From the NCBI GenBank assembly GCA_012861695.1, contig JAAOOA010000086.1, positions 7,345,885-7,409,884 of the forward strand: a stretch of DNA of 64,000 nucleotides. The letters run 5' to 3'. This document shows positions 27,801-39,585 of this stretch, one piece after another. The notes beneath the pieces are model-generated. The model was given only the letters and a program-made list of their open reading frames with translations, was not told the origin of the DNA and did no database searches. The position numbers and the translations under genes were made by a program. The DNA is from Trematomus loennbergii (taxonomy: Eukaryota > Chordata > Actinopteri > Perciformes > Nototheniidae). Positions within the stretch are counted from its first letter, which is position 1; every line of letters begins with the position of its first letter.

Positions 27801-29584
27801 TGATAAACCGTAGCCTAGAGGCTCTCTCCTCAGTTCTTATCTCCCTGACAGACGTTACCCCTGCGTGAACGCGGCCCATACAGTCACACCGATGGAGCAC
27901 GAGCGGAGCTTTTTCTGTCATTTCGGAAACTTTCCATCAGATTTCCTCTGCTTTGTTTCTGATTGTCAGATATTTTTTGTATGCAGAGATAAAGCCTTTT
28001 CCCAATTTCTTGTATCTCATCTTCAGGGGATAACGTTCATTAGGAAATCACTTGGCTGTGGAAATAAAACTCATCTGGATGAAAACATTGCCAGTGTTTC
28101 TACCAATATTTGGATTCACCCGGGCTGTCTGAGTAACACAACTGATAACAGATCTGTAATTATGCAGACTCAAATCACAATGAAATTAAAAAAGGATTTC
28201 CACGCCATGGAAATATATTTGCAATTATAAAGTATTTAACATTCAACACCTCAACTTTCTGCCTTGTTTTTCTATTTAAATCAGTATTTTGTAATACTGT
28301 CCTCAAACTTGTAAAGCATCTGCCCTTCAACCCCTTCTTTCAGCTAAAATCTAAAGAACTTTAATCGTAACAACATTGATTTGTTTACCCATGAAAACAA
28401 TGATTGTTCTCATGTTTTTGCTGTATGCTGTTTTATGTAATTTACTTTTTTTTCAAGAATTGTTACACTTTAACCATCTCTTTGTGTGATCTTTTAGAAC
28501 AAAATCCAACACAAGACCCAAGCAAAATGGCATTTACCATTTTATATGTTTGTTAAAAAGCACACAAAGCCACATTATGCTGTGTTGTAGTGAAGCTCTG
28601 ACAACACTGTTTAGGCAGCTTGGTGGGAACCTTCACTAAAAAACCCCTTTGTTAAATCACAGCTGAATGTGTGGGAGAAGACAGGCGAGCCCAACACAGG
28701 TAGGGATAATAATAGGGTACAAAAAAACAACAAAACAAGGCTTCAAAATGTTGTCAAATTATTTAAATAAACAAATATTAAACCGCCCGTGAGTATCTGC
28801 AGAAAAATAACAGCTATTTTTGAAAGGATTAAATACACCCATAGTTTGTCATCCCAGTGGATTTTCTGCATTTTGTTTTGTTTTGTGATAAGACATCTGC
28901 TGTGTTTTATATTTGGCAGTGGTATGGTATTAATATCCAAACTCATCGAATTCAGCCAAGAGTAAAGCAGTAGATTTCCGTCCTCTCCTCCCACATCCAT
29001 GAGCTGTTCAGCAGGAGGTCATGTTGCTCGCTTCTTTTTCTCCTGCATTTCGCTCAATCGGATGCTACAGTTTTGTGGCCTGGGGCCGAAAGTAGAGGAA
29101 ACTAAATCAGCTCGATCAAGACGTGAAGATTAGATGGGATGTGACTGGTAGTCTAAACAGGAGGCCATTTCCTGTCTGTTACTGTAGCAACACGTCCTAC
29201 AGTATATAAGAGCTGTAGACACAGGCTAGTTGCTTACCAGTTAGTGTCTGTACATTACATGTATGTGTGTGAGTGAGAGGGAGTAAGAAAGAATGTTGTA
29301 TGGTATGCTTAACCTGTATGCAACTTGGCAGGTTCTTATTCAAAGTAACAATGGATACTAAAACAGTATATATACAGTACTTATTCAGCCTACTATGGAT
29401 CTTGGCCGTAAATATGCATCGTCAAAAGTGAAACAACTCAACTTCTATCAAGCATGTAACACAATTCCTGTGAGCTTCATTGTTATGTAAGCAATAACGC
29501 ATCTCAAGGCGTCCTCATTTGAAACAAAAAAACTGAAACGAGAGAGCCCAAGAACAATGGAGGCAAAGGATATGCCACGTATTT

Positions 29585-29695
29585 AAGATTAAAGGTTTAT
29601 TTGTCACATGCTCATTGAATATGTGCACTGAAATGCATGATGGCACACACTTAAAGCTGTCCTGAACAAGCTAGTAATAAAATAAAGAAAACGAC
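29585..29695 (+). repeat. possible dispersed repeat fragment
   Basis: The string aggtttatttgtcacatgc followed by aaatgcatgatgg-like sequence resembles a 3' fragment common in fish genomes. The boundaries and family are not determinable by eye. Confidence 0.3.
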
Positions 29696-30086
29696 ACAGT
29701 TTGGTTCAACATAGCGTTCAGCATCTTTCTCAAATTAAATCCTATTAACTCATAGGTGCATCCATTTTACTTCCATGTAACACAGTCATGCATCAGGTCA
29801 CATTACTGTAGGGGAAATGTGCTTGCCAATCAGAAAATGACATCTGTTAGTGTTCCTTTAATCTCTCCTATCGACGGTGTATATATGAGTTTTATTTTAC
29901 AACTGTTCCTCTATGGCTCCACCCGTCTGTCAGGCCGAATGTGTGTTTCATTAAGCCCGTCCAGAGGTTGGCCCGGGGTTTATGTCCGAGAGAGTCAGTG
30001 CCAGAGTTTCCCCCCCAATGACTAGATCATCTGATTATTTTAAGCACAGAACTGCATGGTCCAATTTGTCTGTGAGTGCATGTGTG

Positions 30087-30090
<4 letters not shown>

Positions 30091-30171
<81 letters not shown>
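30091..30171. repeat. (TG)n microsatellite, about 81 bp
   Basis: Uninterrupted TG repeat. A second, compound TG/CGTG array follows about 100 bp later. Confidence 0.99.
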
Positions 30172-30173
<2 letters not shown>

Positions 30174-30267
30174 CTGCAAAGTGAGTATGCACTTTTCCAG
30201 TGGACAGCTATCTCGCTCGCCGCAGGCAATCCAGGAAATGCTTCTCCAGTGGTCCCTTCAGATGTGA

Positions 30268-30268
<1 letters not shown>

Positions 30269-30301
<33 letters not shown>

Positions 30302-30318
30302 GTGTGTGTGTGTGTGTA
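30269..30318. repeat. compound (TG)n(CGTG)n(TG)n microsatellite
   Basis: TG units flank a core of CGTG units (about 30282-30302). Alternating purine-pyrimidine sequence of this kind is prone to adopt Z-DNA. Confidence 0.95.
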
Positions 30319-31109
30319 TTTGAACTGCAACATCAGCCCCCAGCCCAGTGCCAGCTGGACTTCCCATGAAAGGACTGGATTTATAAGGGGGGGACGGAGT
30401 GACGGGCAGAGGGGTAGAGGACAGAGGGGGTCACAGCCTCCTGCCAACTCACTCTTTCAAAACTAGACTCCAAGTCATGAGAGTTTTTAAAGGACTTTCC
30501 TGCCGCTCTCCTCCCGCTGGTTGTGCTGCTCCCTCGCTCTCCTCACCACCCACTCTTGCCTTTATCTCAGTTTTCTGGAACCTTTCTGTTTTTTTTTCTG
30601 CTGCCTACCCCACCCCTCCCATCCTCCACTGCAATCATTTTCTCTTGCCAACATCCTCTTTCTCTGTCTCTCTCTTTCTGTGCATGGTGTGCTGGGCAGA
30701 TCCAGCTGGCGTCCTAGCAACCAAGCAAGCCATGCATAGCTGGCATCATGTGCATGTGAATGGATGGGAGTTGATGGTGTGTGTGTGTATAGAGGTTACA
30801 ACCTCTTCTCACGTGCCACATCCACAAACAGCTGTGGCAAGGCAGATGTGCACGTGGTACTACAATTGAGGGTCCACTTCCGTCAAGCCTTCAATGCATT
30901 CGCATTTCCAGATTCATGTTACGTAGTTCGCCCAGACTTCAACGGCAATTGTTTTCCTTTGTATTTCCTTAAAGACATCTTATACATGTTTATATCAGCC
31001 GTAACACTGGATCCTCTCACACAAGCTCCTTTCAAATGTTCTGTTTGTTATTATGTTTTGTTGTCTTATTCTTGGCAAACCAGCTAGAGATGCATTGGCC
31101 ACCACATAC

Positions 31110-31720
31110 TAGGGCTGTCCCCAATACCATTTTTCGGGCTCCGGATATTCGGTAGTAATCAGCAGCGAATATTCGGCCCGCGCGGGGGGAGGGTGTGTAG
31201 TAATCAGCAGCGAACCGCTTCGACACGTGTATTTCGGTTTTATTCACGGCATTCATTTTGTTATTCTACAGTATTGTTGTTTTATAGTTATTTGTTAATG
31301 TATATAACCCAATTTGTGTTCTTTGAAATTGAAAAGGATATTGCATTGTGTTTGTTACTTTCGTTGCAGTTGTATATGTCTTAATTGTGTAATTTGGCTT
31401 GGCTTCCTATTTGTATGGACATGCTTTTATTTTGAAGGAGAGTTAGCGCTGTTGACAGGAAGTTGTTGTTGCTATGGAAACAACGTGACGGAGATTAATG
31501 GAGAAAAGTAATATCTACATATAAAGACGGAGAAAGTAAACAATAACGTTTATGGTTAAGTCTTAGCACCCCCCGAAGAGGCACAAGCTCTTGGTATTGG
31601 AGATTTCAATAAATTCAATTTGGAAAAAAAACGGGGAAAAAACAAACAAAACGAATATCCGAATAACTAAATTGAAACCCGAATAGAACTCCAACGAACG
31701 AATATTCGGATACAGCCCTA
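31110..31720. mobile_element. hAT-type MITE, TAGGGCTGT family, copy 1
   Basis: It begins tagggctgtccccaatacc and ends cgaatattcggatacagcccta, giving TIRs TAGGGCTGT. Perfect 8-bp target duplications ccacatac flank it (31102-31109 and 31721-31728). It is 611 bp with no transposase and closely resembles the element at 44435-44997, including the internal ggatattcggtagtaatcag and an A/T-rich core. Confidence 0.92.
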
Positions 31721-34700
31721 CCACATACACTGGAAAGCGTAATGAAACTGGAGCATGCGCATTGGTGTGCTTGCTATGAGTACTGACAGACGACAAAAAG
31801 GGGAACCTGACAAATCTGCGGTTGAGAAAATATGAATTGGCCTTTAGGGATGAATGCATTTTACTGTCGTCAGCAAAACACTTAAGAAAAACCTCTCTAG
31901 CTGTCTGAAAGCAGTGTTCACTCCCTAGATAGCAGGATACATGAGACAGAAATGTTCTGTGTTTGTTGGGTGCACTCCCCAAAATGCCTCCAAGCGCCAC
32001 CCTGACTATCTCTTCTTTCTTCCTATTCCTACCTTGCTCCTCTCATCTTTCTCTCCACTTCAGTCTCTTCTTCTCCTACCTCACCTTTCTTCCCCATCTT
32101 TTCCATCTCATACAACTCTGCATCTCTGCCTCCTTTAAGTCGTTGCCCCGGTGGAGGCTGAGGGGAAATCATGACATGTGACAGCAGCTTGACGGCAGAA
32201 GAAAAAGCCAGTGCGCGCTGTGCTTTCATCTACCATTTAACAGAACAGAGAGGAGCGGTTAGCAGTTCTCAGCAGGGAAATTAGCGGGGTGTGCTGGGTC
32301 CGTGTACACAAAGTGCTGGGTGTTAACCGTTACATTATTGAGAGCCGGGGCCTTTCAAGCCTGACAGTTTGGATCTCACGCTGAGAGCTGGATTCTATCA
32401 CTACCGTTAATGGCAAGTGGTTTTGGATGGTTTTTATTCGGGACACTCAGATGTTAACGGGACGGAAGAGTTTGGTTTTACTCGATGCAATGTGTTAAGG
32501 TAGGATAATGATGACGACTTCAATGCTGAAAAATATCAACTACAGTCCCAACCAACTCATCTGGAATTCTCAGAATAGCACGGTTCAGTTGCACCGTGGC
32601 ATACAGAGCCATGATTATAGGCATTGTGACTGCAACAGCACAGCAATGATATTATCAGCCTGCTTGGAGGAAGGTTAGCTGGGGCCAACCAGTAATAGTC
32701 ATCTTTCACAGCTAAAGCTTGTGTTAAACTAATTGGCTAAATATGGTACAGCACATGACAAGTGAGCAAGTACGGTTTCAAAATGTCTCTCTATGTTTGG
32801 CTCTAAGTAATCTCTATCTACTAGGAGTGTTCTACTGTTGAACCACTGGAAACCTTTTTATGTGAACCAGCTGGAGAAAATGCTCTGCACCAAGTTTCAC
32901 CTGGGCCTTGGTTCCCAGTGTCATATGTTCAAGTTACATTGTAAGGGATTGGTTAAGGGCAATCTTCGCAATAGAAATTGCAAACAAGAGGAGACATGGA
33001 CGTGACGAATGAATGGTGAGCTTCCATTCAGACACTCTGGAGATCATCAATGTCAATCATGTAACCAAAGGTTTCAAAGAGTATAAGCTGTATGTGGTTG
33101 ACGTAAAAATAGAGAAAAGTACATTGCTGAGAACATAAAACCCTCTGAAAGGCCTGCCTGGAAACATGTATACAGTCAAAGTTAATCAAGGTTGGAGGTG
33201 CTTTGTCAACGGTGAGCTCAACAAGAAGAACAATATAAGTCTACTTGACAGCATATAACTATTGCAGTGCTTTCAAATAATGGACAAATAAAGACAACAC
33301 TCATTTTCTGGGCCAGACTTCCAACACAGACAGGCGGTATTCAAGACACATGACTAATTGGTTCAATGGGTTCACTGCTCAGACTGCTGGTGTGTGCTGT
33401 AGTAACTCACATTGGAGTCGTTGGGCATTTATAAAAATCATATTTAGAAAGGTGAATCTACTGATGTCATTGCTTTGTGATTCACTACTAGTGGCAGACT
33501 GGCTATACGGAGTGTTGGGAGTTTTCCTGTAGGCTGCCTTCATATTTGGACCATTGCAAAATAAATAGATTGTAAATAGTCATCGGGCTGTGGATCTGAC
33601 GGGGGGGGGGAGCTGGTGACCCAATTATTTTTAAGGGAGGTTCTCATAATAGGTCATGATTCACCGACTGTCACCACCATGAAGAGTTCATTTAATGCAC
33701 ATTTGGAATGCTAGATATTATTAAAGAATCAAAAATAATGATGCAAAAACACAATTTGCATTTAAAAAGCAGTACAAACACAGAAAATAAGGTGAGATGT
33801 TCACAGTTGTGAATCCCTTAATAGCCAATGTTATGCTTATCACTTAAGTTGTTTCTCTAAGTCACAAACCCATTCCCTATGCACTCTTTGGATAAGTTTG
33901 TAAGACAATAAAACACAAAAAGGGAAGAGTATATACATACTGCCATCTTTGTTTGTTCCCTCAGCAAAGAGCCAGCTGGCCCACCTTCTGTAATGAAATG
34001 TGTTAAACTGAAAGATTAAGGCGCTACTTTATACCCATCCTGCGTTGGAACACAGGCACACAGTTTAACACCAAGGACACATTCAGCACAGAGGGGGGGG
34101 TGGATCACAAAGCCTGCTTGATTTCAGGTACTTGGAACGATAGACAAGTATGTGTGTGTGCTTTCTGAGTAAATATGTGTCTGTAAAGGATTCCTATGTT
34201 TTTGTGTGTGCTAGAAGGGGCAAGAGTACCCTCCGTGATATTTTGAGTCAGTCACAGTGCTATGCTTCCAGCTAGAACAGTAGCAGCTTAGCCACTTCTG
34301 AACCTCACACATCCCCCCCCCCAACACACCGCCGGGCTACAAAGCATCTTTGTTCTCCAAGGAGATCATGCAAAATCTCCAGCTCCAATTTCCACAGATT
34401 TTTCTAAATGTAGCTTTACCTCCGTCTTTGGCAAAATAGTTGATGTTTTTGGTTTGTTTTGTTGTAGCCTTAGCATGGTGATTATCTAAACTAATTCCTC
34501 AGAAAATAAGTGGAAGAAGAAAGAAGGGAAGCAGTTTGACCGGTCAAACATGCAGTGTGAAGTGCAACACTGCGGGAACACACACAGCGATAAAGAAAGC
34601 TTCCAAGGCCTGCCTGCTGATGCGCAGTGAGGCAACTCAGAATGCTGACATGTTCCTGGTTTGAGTGTTCCTGATTGCGTGTTCAGGAGTATATGTGTGT

Positions 34701-35413
34701 ATCGGATCAATGTGTGAAAGTGTCAAAGGGCAGATGGAAAGAGAAAAAACCCCGACTGAACCCCGTGCCAACAGAAGCCGGATCACCAGACTAGCAACGT
34801 CAAAAGTCAAGACCCAGCAGAAAGATCAAGAGTGCATGCAGACATGACCGGAATACTCGTGCTGGACGGAGAGAAAACTTAAACAGTACAAAGAAAGACT
34901 TCTAGTGCTTAGAAGGTGTTAGTTGTTATGCAAAAGAAATAGTGGATGAAAAGAAGGGAAAAATTATAAAAACAAGAAGAAAGAGAAACAAACCTACAGT
35001 ATAGGCAAACTGGCTCACACCAACATGAATACGAATTTAGAAAAAATCTTCCAACAACCCCACCACCGGCGTGTCCACCGCAGGGCCAGAACGCTGCAAC
35101 CAGGGCCTCAGACTCATAAACCACCATTCACATTTATATATTTCATTTGTGTCCAGCAGGGCTACAGTTTCCTGCCACGTCGTGGACATATAGATCCCCG
35201 TTTTCAAGAGAGTGGTTTTCGATCTGAAGTTAAAAACATTTAGAGTTGGCCCTTGTCCTGCAATTTGGCCTGCTGTGGGTGAAAGGGGTCAATCAAAAGC
35301 CTCTGTTGCGCTTTGCTGAAAGCGGGCCAGCAAAGGAGAAAGAGACAGATAAAATTCCAATGTGAAGATTGAGAGAGACAAGCATCCCTGCAGCTCTGAT
35401 CGCAGCCCTGATC

Positions 35414-35418
<5 letters not shown>

Positions 35419-35467
<49 letters not shown>
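35419..35467. repeat. (GT)n microsatellite, 49 bp
   Basis: Pure GT repeat in the intron about 160 bp beyond the donor of the Ig3 part 2 exon. Confidence 0.98.
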
Positions 35468-35470
<3 letters not shown>

Positions 35471-35625
35471 GCAGTGAAAGCATGCTGTTTGAGAAAATTG
35501 TCCCATTGTGTTTTATGGGATGTTGTGAGGTTTTTATCATATTTGCAGCTAAATATCTCTGCTGTTTTTTGTATAAAAACGTCCACACTGTGTTTGTGTG
35601 TGTTTTTGTGTTTTGATGGACTCAC

Positions 35626-35773
35626 CGATGACGATGGTGGTGATCTGGTGCCTGCTGGCCCCGTGCTTGTTCTTGACCTCACAGATGAAAGTGGTGTTGA
35701 CGGCGTCATCCACCTTCCTCACCGTCAACTTGTTGCCACTCACCTCCACTGTGTCTGGCATCGCCCCGACGCC
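35626..35773 (-). CDS. nectin2: nectin-2-like exon: third Ig domain, second part, with an apparent one-base deletion
   Basis: This exon encodes the end of Ig3: MPDTVEVSGNKLTVRKVDD, then NTTFICEVKN (an N-glycosylation sequon and the second cysteine), ending TTIVIG. The acceptor is TTCTTCCCTCCAG and the donor ATCG|GTGAGT, leaving in phase 1 as the transmembrane exon needs. The upstream exon leaves in phase 2, so this exon should begin with one base plus whole codons, yet it behaves as phase 0. The frame breaks near its start, at the run of four C (plus strand) at 35764-35767; a fifth C would restore the frame. As written, translation from Ig3 part 1 runs about 11 codons and stops at TGA. All other exons are intact, so a sequencing or assembly error or an indel variant is likelier than a dead gene. 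Confidence 0.9.
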
Positions 35774-36332
35774 CTGGAGGGAAGAAAAGAGGAATTAAGA
35801 AAAGGAAGGAAAGAGGGAGGTATGAAGGGAGAAGAATAAAAGGACAGGAGAATGAGGGATGACAGAAAAAAAGATTAGAGGACAGAAAGAGGGAGAAACA
35901 TTTTTAAGAAAAACAGCCGGTAGACCATATGATTTTGAGATATTGGATAAAACAAGATGAAGTATAAGAATATCAAAAAGACAAATCGATGAGAGAGGGG
36001 GGAGAGAAAAATGAGAGAGAAGAAACAGAAAAGTCGGGGGCCGATAGGGATGAGAAACGAGAAAAAAATGTCACTTTGGTATTCAAGCACAGCATTAATG
36101 TGAGCAGAATCACAGACATGTGAACAGCCGTTCTGTCTCCCTGCTCAATATTCATCAAAAACACACTCTCACAAAACCCAGCACAGCACACCATCTGTCC
36201 ATCAGGATGAGAAGTTAAGAACATTTGTGTTTATCAAAAAATGAGTGGGTAATTATCGTTTAAGACGGAGGACTGTTGTGCACACTTCTGTCGTGATTAC
36301 ATCAACAATCACAGATGGAGAGTGGCTCTTAC
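35774..36332 (-). other. nectin-2 intron within Ig3 (559 bp), purine-rich on the plus strand
   Basis: The short intron splits the third Ig domain, a position I recall as conserved in nectin genes. About 35774-36075 is strongly A/G-rich on the plus strand (a polypyrimidine run on the coding strand), which extends the polypyrimidine tract leading to the Ig3 part 2 acceptor. Confidence 0.85.
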
Positions 36333-36450
36333 GCGGTCCAGGTGATGGTGGTGGGCTCAGGGTTGCTGCTGGCCATGCAGAGCAGCACGGCGTCTGAGCG
36401 CCCGACGTACCAGTTGTTGTCATATCCTTCTATGGATACAGAGGGGGGGT
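36333..36450 (-). CDS. nectin2: nectin-2-like exon: third Ig domain, first part
   Basis: This exon encodes the first half of the membrane-proximal Ig domain. After the split Tyr codon it reads PPSVSIEGYDNNWYVGRSD, then LLCMASSNPEPTTITWT. The GYDxNWYxGR-D and SNPEPT motifs match nectin-2 rather than nectin-1, whose corresponding segment differs. Its length of 118 bases matches what I recall for the equivalent mammalian nectin exon. The acceptor is CTCTTTCAG; the donor is GC|GTAAGAG, so it leaves in phase 2. Read into the intron, the first codon is TAA, so retention of this intron would stop translation at once. Confidence 0.94.
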
Positions 36451-36565
36451 CTGAAAGAGAGAACGGGATGTTAAGGGAAGTGAATTGCCTATCAATGACA
36501 TGGAGATTGATGAAGACATTCTCGAGTGAGGAAAATCTCGTTGGTGTGGGAACCACAGGCCTTAT

Positions 36566-37080
36566 TGCAGGAATCTAACAAAAAAACCCAGGCCTTTGAG
36601 AAAAGCAAACGGGAAGTGATGAGTGACTCATTCATGGATTTTAGGACTCATTCCTGCACCACTCTATTAAAGGGATAGTTTGGATTGTTTAAAGTGGGGT
36701 TGTTTGAAGTAATATTAGGCTAAGAACCAACTACATCAAAGTCGCATGGTTGAGCAAAAACACCACTAAGATAAAGGCGGACTGTTGTTTATTTAGACCC
36801 ATGTCAGCAACTTCCTTCTTTACGACACATAAAGCTCTAGACGACTTGGGTATTTACTGACATATTTGTGTAGATCAAAAATGTATAACCTATTTTAAGC
36901 TTGTGTTAATGAGTACTTTTGTAGGAATCTAACCAAAAACACATTAAAAAACACATTGACTTTGAAGCGAGCTTACTAAAGTGCTAAAATGCTAACCCAT
37001 TTCTGGGTTTTAGGACTCATTCCTGCACCACTCTTTTAAAGGGATAGTGTTGATTGCTTGAAGTGGGGTTGTATGAGGTG
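36566..37080 (+). repeat. local tandem duplication, unit about 360-370 bp, containing an AAAGGGATAGT repeat
   Basis: Segment 36639-36710 recurs at 37008-37080 (shared blocks taggactcattcctgcacca and ttaaagggatag, then aagtggggttgt). A related aggaatctaac string precedes each, near 36570 and 36923. The two units are diverged. The aaagggatagt string resembles a dispersed fish repeat. Confidence 0.7.
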
Positions 37081-39585
37081 CTTTTTCATAGTGTTATTCT
37101 TAAAGTAGATGGCAGTAGACACGCTTAGCAATGTAGTTCTGTGGCAGGGGGCGGCAGAAAAACATATTTTAGCCATCTAAAAAGACCCACTTTGTTGAAT
37201 ACGAACTAACTATAGACACACAATGACACAAACAAACTAGCGATCAAGGCAGAGGTAGACCAGCTACTGTAGATTAAAATGTACACAAATTGTTTTGGAT
37301 GGCTAAATAATTGTTGCCCACTTCCACAACAGTACATTGCTCAGCCTTTGTGCCATACTTCTGTCTGTTTCTCCAAACTGAGGGCGTGATGACTTGCATC
37401 TTCTGACAAGGGATAAATACATCCCCTCTTTAAAAGATCTGGACAACCCCTTTAATCTGTTTCAAATTGTCACAACACAAAGAAAACCTCACTTCAAGAC
37501 TGAAAGGAATGTGTGTTAAGGTGAGGTGTGTAAGCTGTGCTGTATCCAGAGTAAAAACCCTGCTACCTTAAAGAGCTTTTCTCCACAAATTCAAAGCACA
37601 CTTATGTTGGGAGGATGAGAAAATCAGTTAGAGTCACTATCATAAGTCAAAGCATGTAAGAAGTTAAAACAAGCTAATAGAAAAGCTCTCTTCACACAGA
37701 GAGAGATTGACCAAGAGAGAGAAAGAGACAGAGGGGAGTATGGGTAGAAGACAGTGTGTGGAGTGTGTAATGTGAAGTGTGTGTTCCTCCTAGAGAGCGC
37801 TGACCTATAAAAGCAGATCTGAGTTACAGCGCAGACAGGAGACATGATCCCACACACCAGTGCTAAACTAACACATACACAGTGAGGAGTCACAGTGTGT
37901 TAAGTGTGTGCTGCTGTTTGTCTATCCTTGTGAGGACCAAGGCTTCAAGAGTGAGGACAATTTACCTCGATAAATGTTTGGTTTTAGAGTTAGAATAACA
38001 TTCAGGAAAAAGGAGTGTACAGAGATGTCATTATTTCCACATCCTTAAACTATAATCTTCTGTCTCTCTGCATTCTGTTATTACAGACGCCAACACACTC
38101 ACAAAGGCTGCACACATGAGATGCTAAATCTGATTAATTACACACTGAGATGCACAGTTTGTTTATATGTTGCTTTAAAGCCAGTGAAGTTAATTTGACA
38201 GCTTGAATTGCAGGCATGACCCTGTGTCTTCAGCCCCCATACTCAGGGTCTCGTGTTCATGTAGAATCCGTTACCGGTTACTTCTTGCTGCAGCTTGACA
38301 GGCAGTTTTGATTACTTGTGTATGTGCGTGTGTGCTCTAAAATTGCAGATTATAAAAAGACAAAGACAATCTGTTCCATCTTTGCAGGAAACTGCAGCGA
38401 GGTCACAAAGGTGAGACAATGCTGTCAGCTTCACTAAATCTCTGTAAAGCCACGCTGAACCTGTCGCCTGTTTTAATCCTGTGGAAATGAATGGATTAGA
38501 AGAAAGCAAAATGTGTGTGTGTACATTTGTGTGTAAACATCTCTCCTTGATTTGTTATACTCCAGAAAGTGAAGAAAGGTGATTTTATGCTATTTATTTT
38601 AAAGTATCTTTTTAAAATTAGGTCTTTGGGTGTGAAATTGCGTGTTATCACTAGGCATCAGTTTTGCCTTTCCTCATATTGTGCGTAATTATACAATTCT
38701 GGATGCATTTGTCACAATATGCCAACACATTTATAACAAAGGTGAAACGGTGGCAAACACAAACACCTTGATGGAAACTACCTGTTGTTGTTGTTCTGCT
38801 AATCAGCAAAGGAACACATTAACAAACATTTATGTGGATGGAGAGTCATAATAACAAACTGAATGTAGTCTATGCCAGAGGCCTGTACTACGAATCCAGT
38901 TCAACATACCCTGGATATGTTTGAGTCATCTGGCTTAACTAACCCAAAACAAACGCGATCTCGCTAAGCGGTCCGACGACGCTGGTTATCAACTCGGTAA
39001 CTCAAGCCAGGGTTTCTCTGTCTGGCTGAGTGCGCGTTCACATGAAAGGGGCGGGGTTAGCAACATTTGACCAATCACAAACATGGACAAGCGTACTGAC
39101 AGCGCAGCGTCATACTTCCTGAATGAAAAGTAGACTTATAATATTAGACAAATATGAAGACGTTAAACTTTAAACATCCATGACTTAAACACTTTATCCA
39201 GGATAAAAGCCACATAGCTGCACCTGCAAGGTGAATACAGCTGGTAAAAAAACAAGTGTTTGAATGCGTACATTAACAGGTTTATGAAATCACTGCCCCG
39301 TCCAATACACGAGTGGATCTGACTTTAATTACATTTGACTCGAGTGTTTCGTCAACTTAATGTGTTGCTTAAAATAATACTTCTGCATACAGTATGTGAC
39401 ACTGTAAGTGTTGCACGGCCAGATACGGCTCAGCTGACTCAAATAAGGAAATATATGATACATTATGATGTGATATGATATGAATGATAATGGGACACAT
39501 CGACGTCTGCACTCACAGTGCCGCGGACTGTACGTAATGTTACTTTGATCCGGTTACTTATGTTGTGGCAGATATTTAAGTAAGT

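Noticed and set aside
27865..28230. 121-codon plus-strand open frame
   Set aside because: It opens on a non-ATG start, shows no recognisable motif and lies within the nectin intron on the opposite strand.
31563..32000. 145-codon minus-strand open frame
   Set aside because: It runs across the right end of a hAT MITE into unrelated intron, so it cannot be an old coding unit.
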